The notes under the pieces were generated by a model. The model was not told the DNA's origin, searched no databases, and saw nothing but the letters and a program-made list of their open reading frames with translations. A stretch of DNA of 9,579 bases, from contig CAMLDJ010000206.1 in assembly GCA_946478755.1 (NCBI GenBank), forward strand, positions 1 to 9,579, in the 5' to 3' direction. Shown here piece after piece: positions 1-6,628 of the stretch. Origin of the DNA: an uncultured Pedobacter sp. GTDB lineage: Bacteria > Bacteroidota > Bacteroidia > Sphingobacteriales > Sphingobacteriaceae. Every line of letters begins with the position of its first letter. The stretch's first letter is position 1. The position numbers and the translations under genes were made by a program.

Positions 1-1
1 C

Positions 2-742
2 CTGCAGCTTGGATTTGCCGTGATCCCATTGATCCACTTTACCTCTGATAAAAAACTGATGAAAGGTTTTGCCATCAAATCATGGGTAAAGGTGCTGGCA
101 TGGGCCAGTTCGCTGATCATCGTTTCCCTGAATGTTAAACTGGTTATTGAAGAGATCAAAACCTGGGGCGCAGAGGGAGGATGGTATATTTATGTCCTGG
201 TAATCCCGATTGCCATCCTTATCGGCTTACTGCTGCTCTATATCTTTATTTATCCGATTATCGGCCGTATAAAACGGGAAACCAGCAATGTACCTCACGG
301 CAAAGCACTGGATATAGATAACATTGAAAAGATCAGCTACACGCGTATTGGCATTACGGTCGACTTCTCTAAAAACGATCGCAATACCATTCGTCATGCG
401 CTAATTCAGGGAGGAAAGCAGGCACATTATCACCTGATCCACGTGGTCGAAACTGCAGCTGCAAGGTATTACGGCGATTCTGCATTGGATTACGAGACCC
501 AAAGTGATACAGAAAACCTTCAAAAATACTGTGATAACCTGGCCGGATTAGGTTATGAGTGTACCCCGCACATCGGTTATGGTGGTACAGTAAAAGCAAT
601 TGTCTCTATTACAAAGAAAAAGGACCTCGAATTACTCGTTATGGGTGCCCATGGACATCAGGGTTTAAAAGACCTCATACTCGGCACAACGGTCAATTCT
701 GTTCGTCATAAAGTATCCATCCCTGTACTTATTGTAAGATAA
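2..742 (+). CDS. Nramp-family divalent metal transporter with C-terminal universal stress protein domain (3' part only)
   Basis: The gene is open at the left edge; reading frame 2 runs from base 2 to the TAA at 740-742, giving the last 246 residues. The first ~90 residues are the end of a membrane transporter: a helix with FAVIPLIHFTSDKKLM, which closely resembles the late helices of Nramp/MntH (Mn2+/Fe2+:H+ symporters), then two hydrophobic segments (about residues 29-49 and 61-88). A charged linker follows, then a ~140-residue soluble UspA domain (about residues 110-246) ending in the family's nucleotide-binding signature G-2X-G-9X-G-T (GAHG...LGT, glycines at about residues 215, 218 and 228) and the terminal strand PVLIVR. 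The soluble domain should face the cytoplasm and may sense ATP or regulate transport, which is inference. The family call rests on the tail alone, so another LeuT-fold permease is possible. smpB follows after 23 bp with no terminator visible. Confidence 0.8.
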   Translation: MQLGFAVIPLIHFTSDKKLMKGFAIKSWVKVLAWASSLIIVSLNVKLVIEEIKTWGAEGGWYIYVLVIPIAILIGLLLLYIFIYPIIGRIKRETSNVPHGKALDIDNIEKISYTRIGITVDFSKNDRNTIRHALIQGGKQAHYHLIHVVETAAARYYGDSALDYETQSDTENLQKYCDNLAGLGYECTPHIGYGGTVKAIVSITKKKDLELLVMGAHGHQGLKDLILGTTVNSVRHKVSIPVLIVR

Positions 743-765
743 AATTGAGATATTAGCGGATTCTT

Positions 766-1215
766 ATGAAAAACGATATCCAGATAAAAAATAAAAGGGC
801 CTTTTTTGATTACCACATTATTGATAAATATAATGCCGGACTGGCCTTGTTGGGCACTGAAATTAAAGCAATAAGACAAGGTAAAGCCAATATGACGGAT
901 GCATTCTGCATGTTCATCGGCAACGTGCTTTACGTAAGGAACCTGCACATTTCAGAATATAGTCACAGCTCTTTTCATCACCATGATATCAAGCGCGATC
1001 GTGTCCTGCTGCTCCATAAAAAAGAACTTAAAAAGCTGAAGGTAAAAAGTGAGGAAAAAGGCTACACCATTGTACCCTTACGGATATTTACCAATGAAAG
1101 GGGCTTTGCCAAAATAGAGATCGCTCTGGCACAAGGTAAAAAAGAATTCGATAAAAGAGACAGCATCAAAGACAGGGAATCCAAACGGGAAATGGACCGG
1201 GCTATGAAGGCCTGA
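766..1215 (+). CDS. smpB: SsrA-binding protein SmpB
   Basis: This is the RNA-binding partner of tmRNA in trans-translation: it binds the tRNA-like domain of SsrA and delivers it to stalled ribosomes so the nascent chain is tagged and the ribosome released. The protein is 149 residues, close to the usual ~150-160. Visible family features are the N-terminal strand IKNKRAFFDYHI, the core GTEIKAIRQGKAN (residues 30-42), LLLHKKEL (81-88), TIVPLRIF (101-108) and the conserved C-terminal stretch GKKEFDKRDSIKDRES (124-139) leading into the basic tail that enters the decoding/mRNA channel. The start is the ATG at 766, giving the usual N-terminal length; no Shine-Dalgarno sequence precedes it, as is normal in Bacteroidota. 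It is 23 bp after the transporter gene and probably shares its transcript, because I find no clear promoter between them. The tmRNA gene ssrA is not in the window. Confidence 0.97.
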   Translation: MKNDIQIKNKRAFFDYHIIDKYNAGLALLGTEIKAIRQGKANMTDAFCMFIGNVLYVRNLHISEYSHSSFHHHDIKRDRVLLLHKKELKKLKVKSEEKGYTIVPLRIFTNERGFAKIEIALAQGKKEFDKRDSIKDRESKREMDRAMKA

Positions 1216-1232
1216 CCACGATTACCAGGCCT
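1208..1232. terminator. GC-rich inverted repeat spanning both stop codons of the convergent smpB/pcm pair (candidate bidirectional terminator)
   Basis: AGGCCTG at 1208-1214 is the exact reverse complement of CAGGCCT at 1226-1232, giving a 7-bp stem with an 11-nt loop. The stem contains part of the smpB stop TGA (1213-1215), and the pcm stop (TTA on the plus strand, 1222-1224) lies in the loop. A second perfect palindrome, ACCAGGCCTGGT at 1224-1235, overlaps the right arm. There is no U-tract on either side, so classical intrinsic termination is doubtful. It may instead protect 3' ends or act with Rho. The repeat itself is seen; its function is inference. Confidence 0.3.
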
Positions 1233-1878
1233 GGTCGCCCACAAGCGGCACAAATCTGAAAGTATCCAGTTCGATCCTTTCAAAATCTGTTTCACTTACA
1301 CGGATCACAGTTACCATCTTCTGCGAATTCTCGTCTCCCACAGGAATGACCAGGATACCGCCTACCTTCAGTTGTTTCAACAATATTTCCGGTACAAAGG
1401 GTGCGCCGGCGGTTACAATGATCTTGTCGTACGGTGCATGTTCAGCGATTCCTTTTGAGCCATCCCCGAAAAAGAAATGTGCATTATAGCCCATACCAGG
1501 CAAAACCCTGATGGTGTGCCTGTATATGCTTTCCTGACGCTCGATGGTGTAAACATTAGCCCCAAGCTCCATTAGCACGCAGGTCTGATAGCCGGATCCG
1601 GTTCCGATCTCCAGCACCTTATCCCCCTTTTTTATATGGAGCAGTTCGCTCTGGTAAGCTACCGTATAAGGCTGTGAAATGGTTTGTCCATCGCCTATAG
1701 GAAATGCAATATCTTTATAGGCCTGGTTCCAAAAGGTTTCATCAAAAAAGAAATGTCTCGGCACTTTAGCTATTGCCTTAAGTACCTCCTTGTCTGCAAT
1801 CCCTCTCGACTCAAGATGAGCTACCAAGCGCTTTCTTGCACCCTGCTCCCTGTAATTATCAACAAACTTGTATGCCAT
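1222..1878 (-). CDS. pcm: Protein-L-isoaspartate O-methyltransferase
   Basis: A SAM-dependent repair enzyme that methylates L-isoaspartyl residues formed by damage to Asn/Asp, allowing their return to L-Asp; soluble and cytoplasmic. At 218 residues it has the usual family length. The PIMT signature DGQTISQPY is at residues 63-71, SAM-binding motif I (VLEIGTGSGYQT, 88-99) follows, then the acidic strand end YTIER (110-114), the motif II region DKIIVTAGAP (151-160), LKVGGILVIPVG (170-181) and the C-terminal FRFVPLVG (207-214). The ATG at 1878 gives a normal N-terminal helix region. It lies 99 bp downstream of priA on the same strand, with a good promoter candidate ending 7 bp before the ATG, so it is probably transcribed from its own promoter as well as by read-through. 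Its 3' end faces smpB with only 6 bp between stop codons. Confidence 0.96.
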   Translation of the reverse strand: MAYKFVDNYREQGARKRLVAHLESRGIADKEVLKAIAKVPRHFFFDETFWNQAYKDIAFPIGDGQTISQPYTVAYQSELLHIKKGDKVLEIGTGSGYQTCVLMELGANVYTIERQESIYRHTIRVLPGMGYNAHFFFGDGSKGIAEHAPYDKIIVTAGAPFVPEILLKQLKVGGILVIPVGDENSQKMVTVIRVSETDFERIELDTFRFVPLVGDQAW

Positions 1879-1885
1879 TTCAGCT

Positions 1886-1917
1886 CAAAAATAGCTTTTT
1901 GAAAACTAATAATTCAA
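1886..1917 (-). promoter_or_regulatory. Candidate Bacteroidota-type promoter for pcm, leaving almost no leader
   Basis: On the minus strand, TATTTTTG (plus-strand 1886-1893) matches the Bacteroidota -7 consensus TAnnTTTG exactly. A TTG (1915-1917) lies 21 nt upstream, inside the known 17-23 nt range for the -33 element. Only 7 nt separate the box from the pcm ATG, so the transcript would be leaderless or nearly so. No experimental start site is available. Confidence 0.5.
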
Positions 1918-1977
1918 TGTTTCCTGCCTGAAATAAGTTTTAAAGGCCTAATCAGCACAGAATCAATCCCAATAAAT

Positions 1978-4452
1978 CTAATAAGGATCAACATCAACCT
2001 GTATGTTGACTGCTCTGTAATCTTTTTCACTTTGAAATTGTACAATCGTCTCTTTCAGGATTGATTTCAGCTTCTGGATCGCCGTGTCCTTATCACTTTT
2101 AAGAATGACCTGTTTGATGTAATAATTCCTTATTCTGGCCACCATTGGCTGCTCCGGGCCCAAAACACGACTTCCCAGCTGTGCCCGGAGTGCAGTAGCG
2201 AAGCGCTGGGCAGCTACATTTAAAAGGTCCTGATCCTTATGCTTAATATTGATGAATATCAGTCTGGTAAATGGCGGGTAATGGAACTGCCTGCGTTCAG
2301 CGAGTTCATCGTTGTACATCTCCAGGTACCTGTTTTCGATGACCTGCTTAATAATGCGGTGCGAATCATCGTATGCCTGTATAATCACCTTACCCTGCTT
2401 ATCTCTTCTCCCCGCCCTCCCCGCTACCTGAGCAAGCAGCTGATAGCTACGTTCAAATGCCCGGAAGTCAGGGTAATTAAACAAAGTATCCGCATTGATT
2501 ACTCCAATCAGCGTAACGTTATCAAAATCCAGCCCTTTGGCAACCATTTGTGTGCCAATCAAAATATCAGTCTTTTTTTCCTGAAAATCAGAAATGATCT
2601 GCTGCAATCCGTTCTTGGTACGCGTGCTGTCCACATCCAGTCTGGCAATTTTAGCTTCCGGAAAAACCAGGCTCAGCTCTTCCTCTACCCTTTCGGTACC
2701 AAAGCCTTTCTGTTCAATATGTACAGAGCCGCAGGCCGGGCAAATATTTATACTACTTTGGTGATAACCACAATAATGACAATGCAATTTACCACTCGTT
2801 TTATGGAAGGTTAAACTTACATCACAGTTTACACATTTAGGGGCATAGCCACAGGTCGCACAGATCAGAATTGTAGCATAACCCCGGCGGTTCTGAAACA
2901 GGATCACCTGCTCTTTTTGCGCCATCGTAAGCGCGATCTCATCAATCAGCTTACTTGAAAAATACGAAACCATTTTCTTCCTTTTCGTTTCTTCTGAAAT
3001 GCTGACCACCTCATGCAGCGGAAGTTCAACCCCTCCAAAACGTTCATTTACCGTAACCAACCCATACTTATGATTAACCGCATTGTAATAACTTTCGATA
3101 GATGGCGTGGCAGAGCCCAGTATGGTTTTTGCCTGATGCAGGTGTGCCAGGTAAACGGCCGTATCTCTGGCTTGATATCTTGGCGATGGCTCCTGCTGCT
3201 TATAGGATGATTCATGTTCTTCATCCACTACGATCAGTTTCAGGTCTTTAAAAGGCAAAAATACGGCTGACCTTGCCCCTAATACAACCCGGTATTTGCC
3301 GTTCAGGACCTTATTCCAGATCTCTACCCGTTCATTGTTATTAAACTTGGAGTGATATACCCCGATGGCATCGCCAAAATAACGTTGAATGCGCTGCACA
3401 ATCTGGGTGGTCAAAGCAATTTCCGGTAACAGGAACAAAACCTGTCCGCCTTCCGCTATAGCCTTTTCAATCAGCTTGATATAGATCTGCGTTTTACCCG
3501 ATGCGGTGACCCCGTGCAACAATACCACGTCCTTCTCTTCAAACTGCATTTCAATTTCCGTTAAGGCCTTGTGCTGTGCCTCGCTCAACTGGAAGTTGAG
3601 GACGAAATCATCATCATGCGCTCTAAGCCTGCTAACCGGTCGCTTCTCTAGTCTAAATACCTCCTTATCCAGCAAGGTCTTGAAGGCGGCCTGTCCACAA
3701 TCACTCTCTTCCAGCAGCTGCTGCCTCGAAACTAAATTCTGCTGCCTTGCCAGCTTTATATAAGTGATTAAGGCATTCAATTGCTTAGGCGCGCGCTCAA
3801 GGATCCCGAACAGCTGCTTTAAATTTTCTTCATCCTGATAAAAGGTGTTAAGCGAGACAAAAGATTTTAATAAAGGCTTATATTTCTCTATCACCTCCTC
3901 AGCGATGTATATCAGGCCTTTTTCCAGGAGTGAATTGATGATCGGATAAACTGTCTTCTGTCCCAACAAAGCAGAAACATCATCAATCGTTAACCGTTTC
4001 TGTTTGTTTAAAGCGGTAACCAGGGTACTTTCCTTATCCGTTAACACCTCTTCCGGCAACACCTCTTCGCGCAATACAATGATGGTTTCACTGGCCAGTT
4101 TGAGCCCGGTGGGTAAGGCGGCCGACATCACATCACCTTCATTACAGAGATAATAACCCGTCATCCATTCCCAAAGCTGCAACTGATTGCGGGTAATGAT
4201 TGGATGTTCATCCACCACGTCAATGATATACTTTGCCTGGTAAAGTTCCGGCGCGGCATGGCCAATATTTTTAATCAATGCGGTATAAATCTTATTTTTA
4301 CCAAATTGCACCACCACACGCTTTCCTACTTCTACCTGCTCGTTTAAATCAAACGGAACCCGGTAGGTGTAGTTTTTAGACAGTGATAAAGGCAAAATAA
4401 CCTCCACAAAAAGCGTTTCGCGTTCCTTAAATTGCAGCAGCCCGGCTTCCAT
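1978..4452 (-). CDS. priA: Primosomal protein N' (PriA), replication-restart helicase
   Basis: A 3'-to-5' superfamily 2 DNA helicase that recognises abandoned replication forks and reloads the replisome. I use the ATG at 4450-4452, giving 824 residues. An ATG at 4509 is also in frame but would add 19 residues with no PriA character and overlap the preceding gene by 55 bp; the chosen start leaves 2 bp. Order: 3'-DNA-end-binding domain (FVEVILPLSLSKNYTYRVP, ~15-33), winged-helix region, Walker A GVTASGKT (314-321), DEEH box (410-413), motif III GSATPS (446-451), then a zinc module with four CxxC pairs at C531/534, C540/543, C558/561 and C571/574, splitting the helicase core as usual. GTQMVAKGLDF (633-643) and QVAGRAGR (675-682) are the last helicase motifs. 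All catalytic and metal-binding residues expected are present. Probably cotranscribed with the DUF423 gene upstream. Confidence 0.96.
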   Translation of the reverse strand: MEAGLLQFKERETLFVEVILPLSLSKNYTYRVPFDLNEQVEVGKRVVVQFGKNKIYTALIKNIGHAAPELYQAKYIIDVVDEHPIITRNQLQLWEWMTGYYLCNEGDVMSAALPTGLKLASETIIVLREEVLPEEVLTDKESTLVTALNKQKRLTIDDVSALLGQKTVYPIINSLLEKGLIYIAEEVIEKYKPLLKSFVSLNTFYQDEENLKQLFGILERAPKQLNALITYIKLARQQNLVSRQQLLEESDCGQAAFKTLLDKEVFRLEKRPVSRLRAHDDDFVLNFQLSEAQHKALTEIEMQFEEKDVVLLHGVTASGKTQIYIKLIEKAIAEGGQVLFLLPEIALTTQIVQRIQRYFGDAIGVYHSKFNNNERVEIWNKVLNGKYRVVLGARSAVFLPFKDLKLIVVDEEHESSYKQQEPSPRYQARDTAVYLAHLHQAKTILGSATPSIESYYNAVNHKYGLVTVNERFGGVELPLHEVVSISEETKRKKMVSYFSSKLIDEIALTMAQKEQVILFQNRRGYATILICATCGYAPKCVNCDVSLTFHKTSGKLHCHYCGYHQSSINICPACGSVHIEQKGFGTERVEEELSLVFPEAKIARLDVDSTRTKNGLQQIISDFQEKKTDILIGTQMVAKGLDFDNVTLIGVINADTLFNYPDFRAFERSYQLLAQVAGRAGRRDKQGKVIIQAYDDSHRIIKQVIENRYLEMYNDELAERRQFHYPPFTRLIFINIKHKDQDLLNVAAQRFATALRAQLGSRVLGPEQPMVARIRNYYIKQVILKSDKDTAIQKLKSILKETIVQFQSEKDYRAVNIQVDVDPY

Positions 4453-4454
4453 TG

Positions 4455-4844
4455 TTACTTGCGTTTTAATGCTGCTATAAATAACAACAGCCATCCCAGT
4501 ATGAGACATAAACCGCCAACGGGAGTAATGGGACCAATAGCACTGACAAAACCAAGATTTAAGACCTCACGCGTGGCCAGCAGGTACAGTGATCCGGAAA
4601 AAAACACAATACCCAGCGTAAAGAAGATATACGACCAGTCGGTCAGCTTATCGTTACCGCTGGCGGCAAAGCGCGAAAGAAAAAGCAAAGCAAAAGTATG
4701 GTAAAACTGATACTCTACCCCTTTAGCCCAGATCTCAAGGGCTCCTGCACTTAGCACATTCTTTAAAGTATGTGCACCAAATGCACCAAACATTACGGCT
4801 ATAGCACCTGATAATGATGCGGTTAAGAGAATACGTCTACTCAT
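4455..4844 (-). CDS. DUF423 family small membrane protein
   Basis: A 129-residue hydrophobic protein with four predicted transmembrane segments (about residues 4-24, 46-61, 71-90 and 98-126). It carries the family's recognisable GAFGAHTLK near the end of helix 1 (residues 20-28), a central EYQFYHTFALL (44-54), and the glycine/proline-rich GPITPVGGLCLILGW in the last helix region (104-118). DUF423 proteins (E. coli YgdD belongs here) are widespread inner-membrane proteins with no settled biochemical role, so none is assigned. The ATG at 4844 gives the standard short cytoplasmic start (MSRR). The stop is 2 bp from the priA start, implying cotranscription and perhaps translational coupling with priA. 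Nothing suggests a functional link with replication restart. Confidence 0.92.
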   Translation of the reverse strand: MSRRILLTASLSGAIAVMFGAFGAHTLKNVLSAGALEIWAKGVEYQFYHTFALLFLSRFAASGNDKLTDWSYIFFTLGIVFFSGSLYLLATREVLNLGFVSAIGPITPVGGLCLILGWLLLFIAALKRK

Positions 4845-4866
4845 GATTGATCGGCTTTTTAAACCA

Positions 4867-4874
4867 CAAAATTA
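4867..4874 (-). promoter_or_regulatory. Candidate -7 element for the DUF423-priA unit
   Basis: The minus strand reads TAATTTTG here, a full match to TAnnTTTG, 22 bp before the DUF423 ATG. The nearest TTG upstream is 29 nt away, outside the 17-23 nt range, so the -33 element is missing or degenerate. In such AT-rich DNA a chance match is possible. Confidence 0.3.
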
Positions 4875-4936
4875 ACAAATTAAGGGCATTTCTGAGGTAA
4901 TCACAACGATTAAATTAAATACTCAAACTATTCAGT

Positions 4937-4944
4937 TAAATTTG
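4937..4944 (+). promoter_or_regulatory. Candidate -7 element for the 5038-8056 unit
   Basis: TAAATTTG matches TAnnTTTG. No TTG is found 17-23 nt upstream, so support is only the -7 box and its location in the divergent 193-bp intergenic region. Transcription from here would give a leader of about 85-90 nt before the GTG at 5038, containing the short ORF at 4985. Confidence 0.28.
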
Positions 4945-4984
4945 TAAGCAACAAATGAAATCATCATGATCTTATCCGCACCAA

Positions 4985-5041
4985 ATGAAGCCTAGCAGAT
5001 CATGGTCGTGTCATCAATTTAAAGCCAGCAAAGACTTGTGA
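4985..5041 (+). CDS. Possible 18-codon leader ORF overlapping the next gene by GTGA
   Basis: An ATG at 4985-4987 opens a frame of 18 sense codons that stops at TGA 5039-5041. The downstream gene starts with GTG at 5038-5040, so stop and start share four bases (GTGA), the arrangement typical of translational coupling. The downstream gene has a weak start codon and no Shine-Dalgarno sequence, so terminating ribosomes could re-initiate there. The predicted peptide is basic with one Trp and one Cys and has no recognisable motif. A frame this short is easily random; conservation is untested. Confidence 0.2.
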   Translation: MKPSRSWSCHQFKASKDL

Positions 5042-6612
5042 AAAAGATTATAGTTAGTATTATCGTATTGCTTACCGCCATTGTTACGATGGCCTATTTA
5101 TATTTTTCCAAACTAAATGCAGATCATAAAACTACGGATATAGGCCTCGAGGCCGCCACGGCCAGTTCGGCACTCATCTTCTCCTTTAAAAATGAGAAGG
5201 GAATTACGGATATCCTTAAAGAGCAGCCGCTGTTCAGCGAAATCCTTGGCAGCGAAAAATACCGGCAGCTGAGTTCCCTTAAAGACTACCTGCTTCGTTC
5301 GCCGGCAATAAGGCAGGCTATACAAAATCAGAACCTGCACATCGGCTTTGTTCCCGGAAAGCAACAGGAAATAGAACTGGTATGCTTTACGCAGCTTGGA
5401 AATAAAGCCGATGTGCAGCAACTGTCTCAGTCCCTGAAAGCCGGTGGCGCACAAGTTGAACGCTTAAAAGGTCTGACCAGATTAACCTTGGCCGACAGTA
5501 CCGTATTTTACCTTGCCCTAAAGGAAAATCTAGTGATCATCTCCAGTTCAAGGCCACAGGTAGCGCTCATTTTAGCGAAAAACTTTAAAGACAGGGCTGA
5601 TAAATTTATGGAGTACATCCAGCTTGGCGACAAATTCAATAAAAACAGTCTTGCTCGACTCTACATCAACTTCAATACCCTACCCGCACTGCTCAACAAA
5701 GTTATCGCAGCTGAATTAACCGGAGCATTATCCAGCTTAAACCATCAAAATTCCTTCGCGGCCCTCACTTACAATTACAGCAGCAATAAGGTATTGCTTA
5801 CAGGAACAACAACAGCTGCCAGCCCAGAAAGCTATTACAACCTCTTCTCCGGGCTGCAGGCGCAAAAAATCAACATTCACACGATCTTACCTCAAAATAC
5901 GGCATCGTATACCATCTTTGCGGTAGACCACTATCTGCCCTGGAGAAAAAAGCTGAACCAGTGGTTTGTTAACAGACATGAAGATCAGAAAATAGCACAG
6001 GTCATTTCAAATGTCAATGCCAAATATCACCTTAATCTTGATGATGCATTCCCAAAATACTTCAAAAATCAGCTGGTCAGTTTTCAACTGAACAGCACCG
6101 AAAAGATCGGGGCCATAAATTTGACGAATGGCGACAAGCTCACGCAACTTTTAATAGATCTCAGCAGCGATTATGATGACGAAATCAAAGTACTTAAAGA
6201 ATCTGACCTTTTGTATGCTTATTTCGGACAGCCATTTGAAGGATTCAAAAGACCGTTCTATGTCATTCTTGATAATTACATGGTATTTGCGAATTACGCA
6301 GCCACTTTGCAGGCATTTTTAAACAGTTATAAGAACAATAAACTGTTGATCAATAAGGCCAATTATATCAATGCAGGCAATCAGCTTCCAGGCAATTCAA
6401 GCATTAGTTTTTACATTGATCGTACGAACGCTACAGAGATTTTCCGAAAAAATCTCTACCCTTCTTTTTACAAACATCTGCAATCAGAAAAAGGCCTTAA
6501 AGATTATGACTCCTTTACTTATCAGTTAAGTGGCGATAATGGCAAGTTCCAAACCAACATCTTAATCAATAAACAGGCCGGGGTTTTACAAAAAGATTCT
6601 TTAGCTTTATAG
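5038..6612 (+). CDS. Membrane-anchored protein of unknown function with an internal duplication
   Basis: I do not recognise a characterised family. The 524-residue protein begins with a basic, hydrophobic segment (residues 1-23, KKIIVSIIVLLTAIVTMAYLY) that looks like an uncleaved signal anchor: no lipobox and no clear cleavage site. The remaining ~500 residues should be periplasmic. Start choice: GTG at 5038 is the first possible start after an in-frame TAA at 5020-5022, and it gives a complete MKK-type anchor; later ATGs would cut into it. By eye the soluble part consists of two related halves, about 44-260 and 290-511: FYLALKENLVIISSS (157-171) matches FYVILDNYMVFANYA (407-421), ARLYINFNTLPALL (206-219) matches SISFYIDRTNATEIF (455-469), and each half ends in a similar strand pair. 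The layout resembles DUF3352-type proteins, but that is a weak guess. It is followed after 16 bp by a predicted outer-membrane barrel, suggesting a joint envelope role. Confidence 0.85.
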   Translation: MKKIIVSIIVLLTAIVTMAYLYFSKLNADHKTTDIGLEAATASSALIFSFKNEKGITDILKEQPLFSEILGSEKYRQLSSLKDYLLRSPAIRQAIQNQNLHIGFVPGKQQEIELVCFTQLGNKADVQQLSQSLKAGGAQVERLKGLTRLTLADSTVFYLALKENLVIISSSRPQVALILAKNFKDRADKFMEYIQLGDKFNKNSLARLYINFNTLPALLNKVIAAELTGALSSLNHQNSFAALTYNYSSNKVLLTGTTTAASPESYYNLFSGLQAQKINIHTILPQNTASYTIFAVDHYLPWRKKLNQWFVNRHEDQKIAQVISNVNAKYHLNLDDAFPKYFKNQLVSFQLNSTEKIGAINLTNGDKLTQLLIDLSSDYDDEIKVLKESDLLYAYFGQPFEGFKRPFYVILDNYMVFANYAATLQAFLNSYKNNKLLINKANYINAGNQLPGNSSISFYIDRTNATEIFRKNLYPSFYKHLQSEKGLKDYDSFTYQLSGDNGKFQTNILINKQAGVLQKDSLAL

Positions 6613-6628
6613 AATCCAAAATCATCCT

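Noticed and set aside
1918..1977. A terminator after priA
   Set aside because: I find only the 6-bp palindrome AGGCCT and T-rich sequence, with no stem long enough to support a terminator call.
2239..2814. A 191-codon open frame on the plus strand, antisense to priA
   Set aside because: It lies fully inside priA, shows no domain, signal or membrane pattern of a real protein, and mirrors the codon structure of a strongly supported gene.
2683..2880. The cysteine-rich stretch on the minus strand as a separate zinc-finger gene
   Set aside because: It is the normal four-CxxC zinc module inserted in the PriA helicase core and is in frame with the rest of priA.
5113..5454. A 113-codon minus-strand frame inside the anchored-protein gene
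   Set aside because: It is antisense to a gene with a convincing signal anchor and internal duplication; the translation looks random and has no start context.
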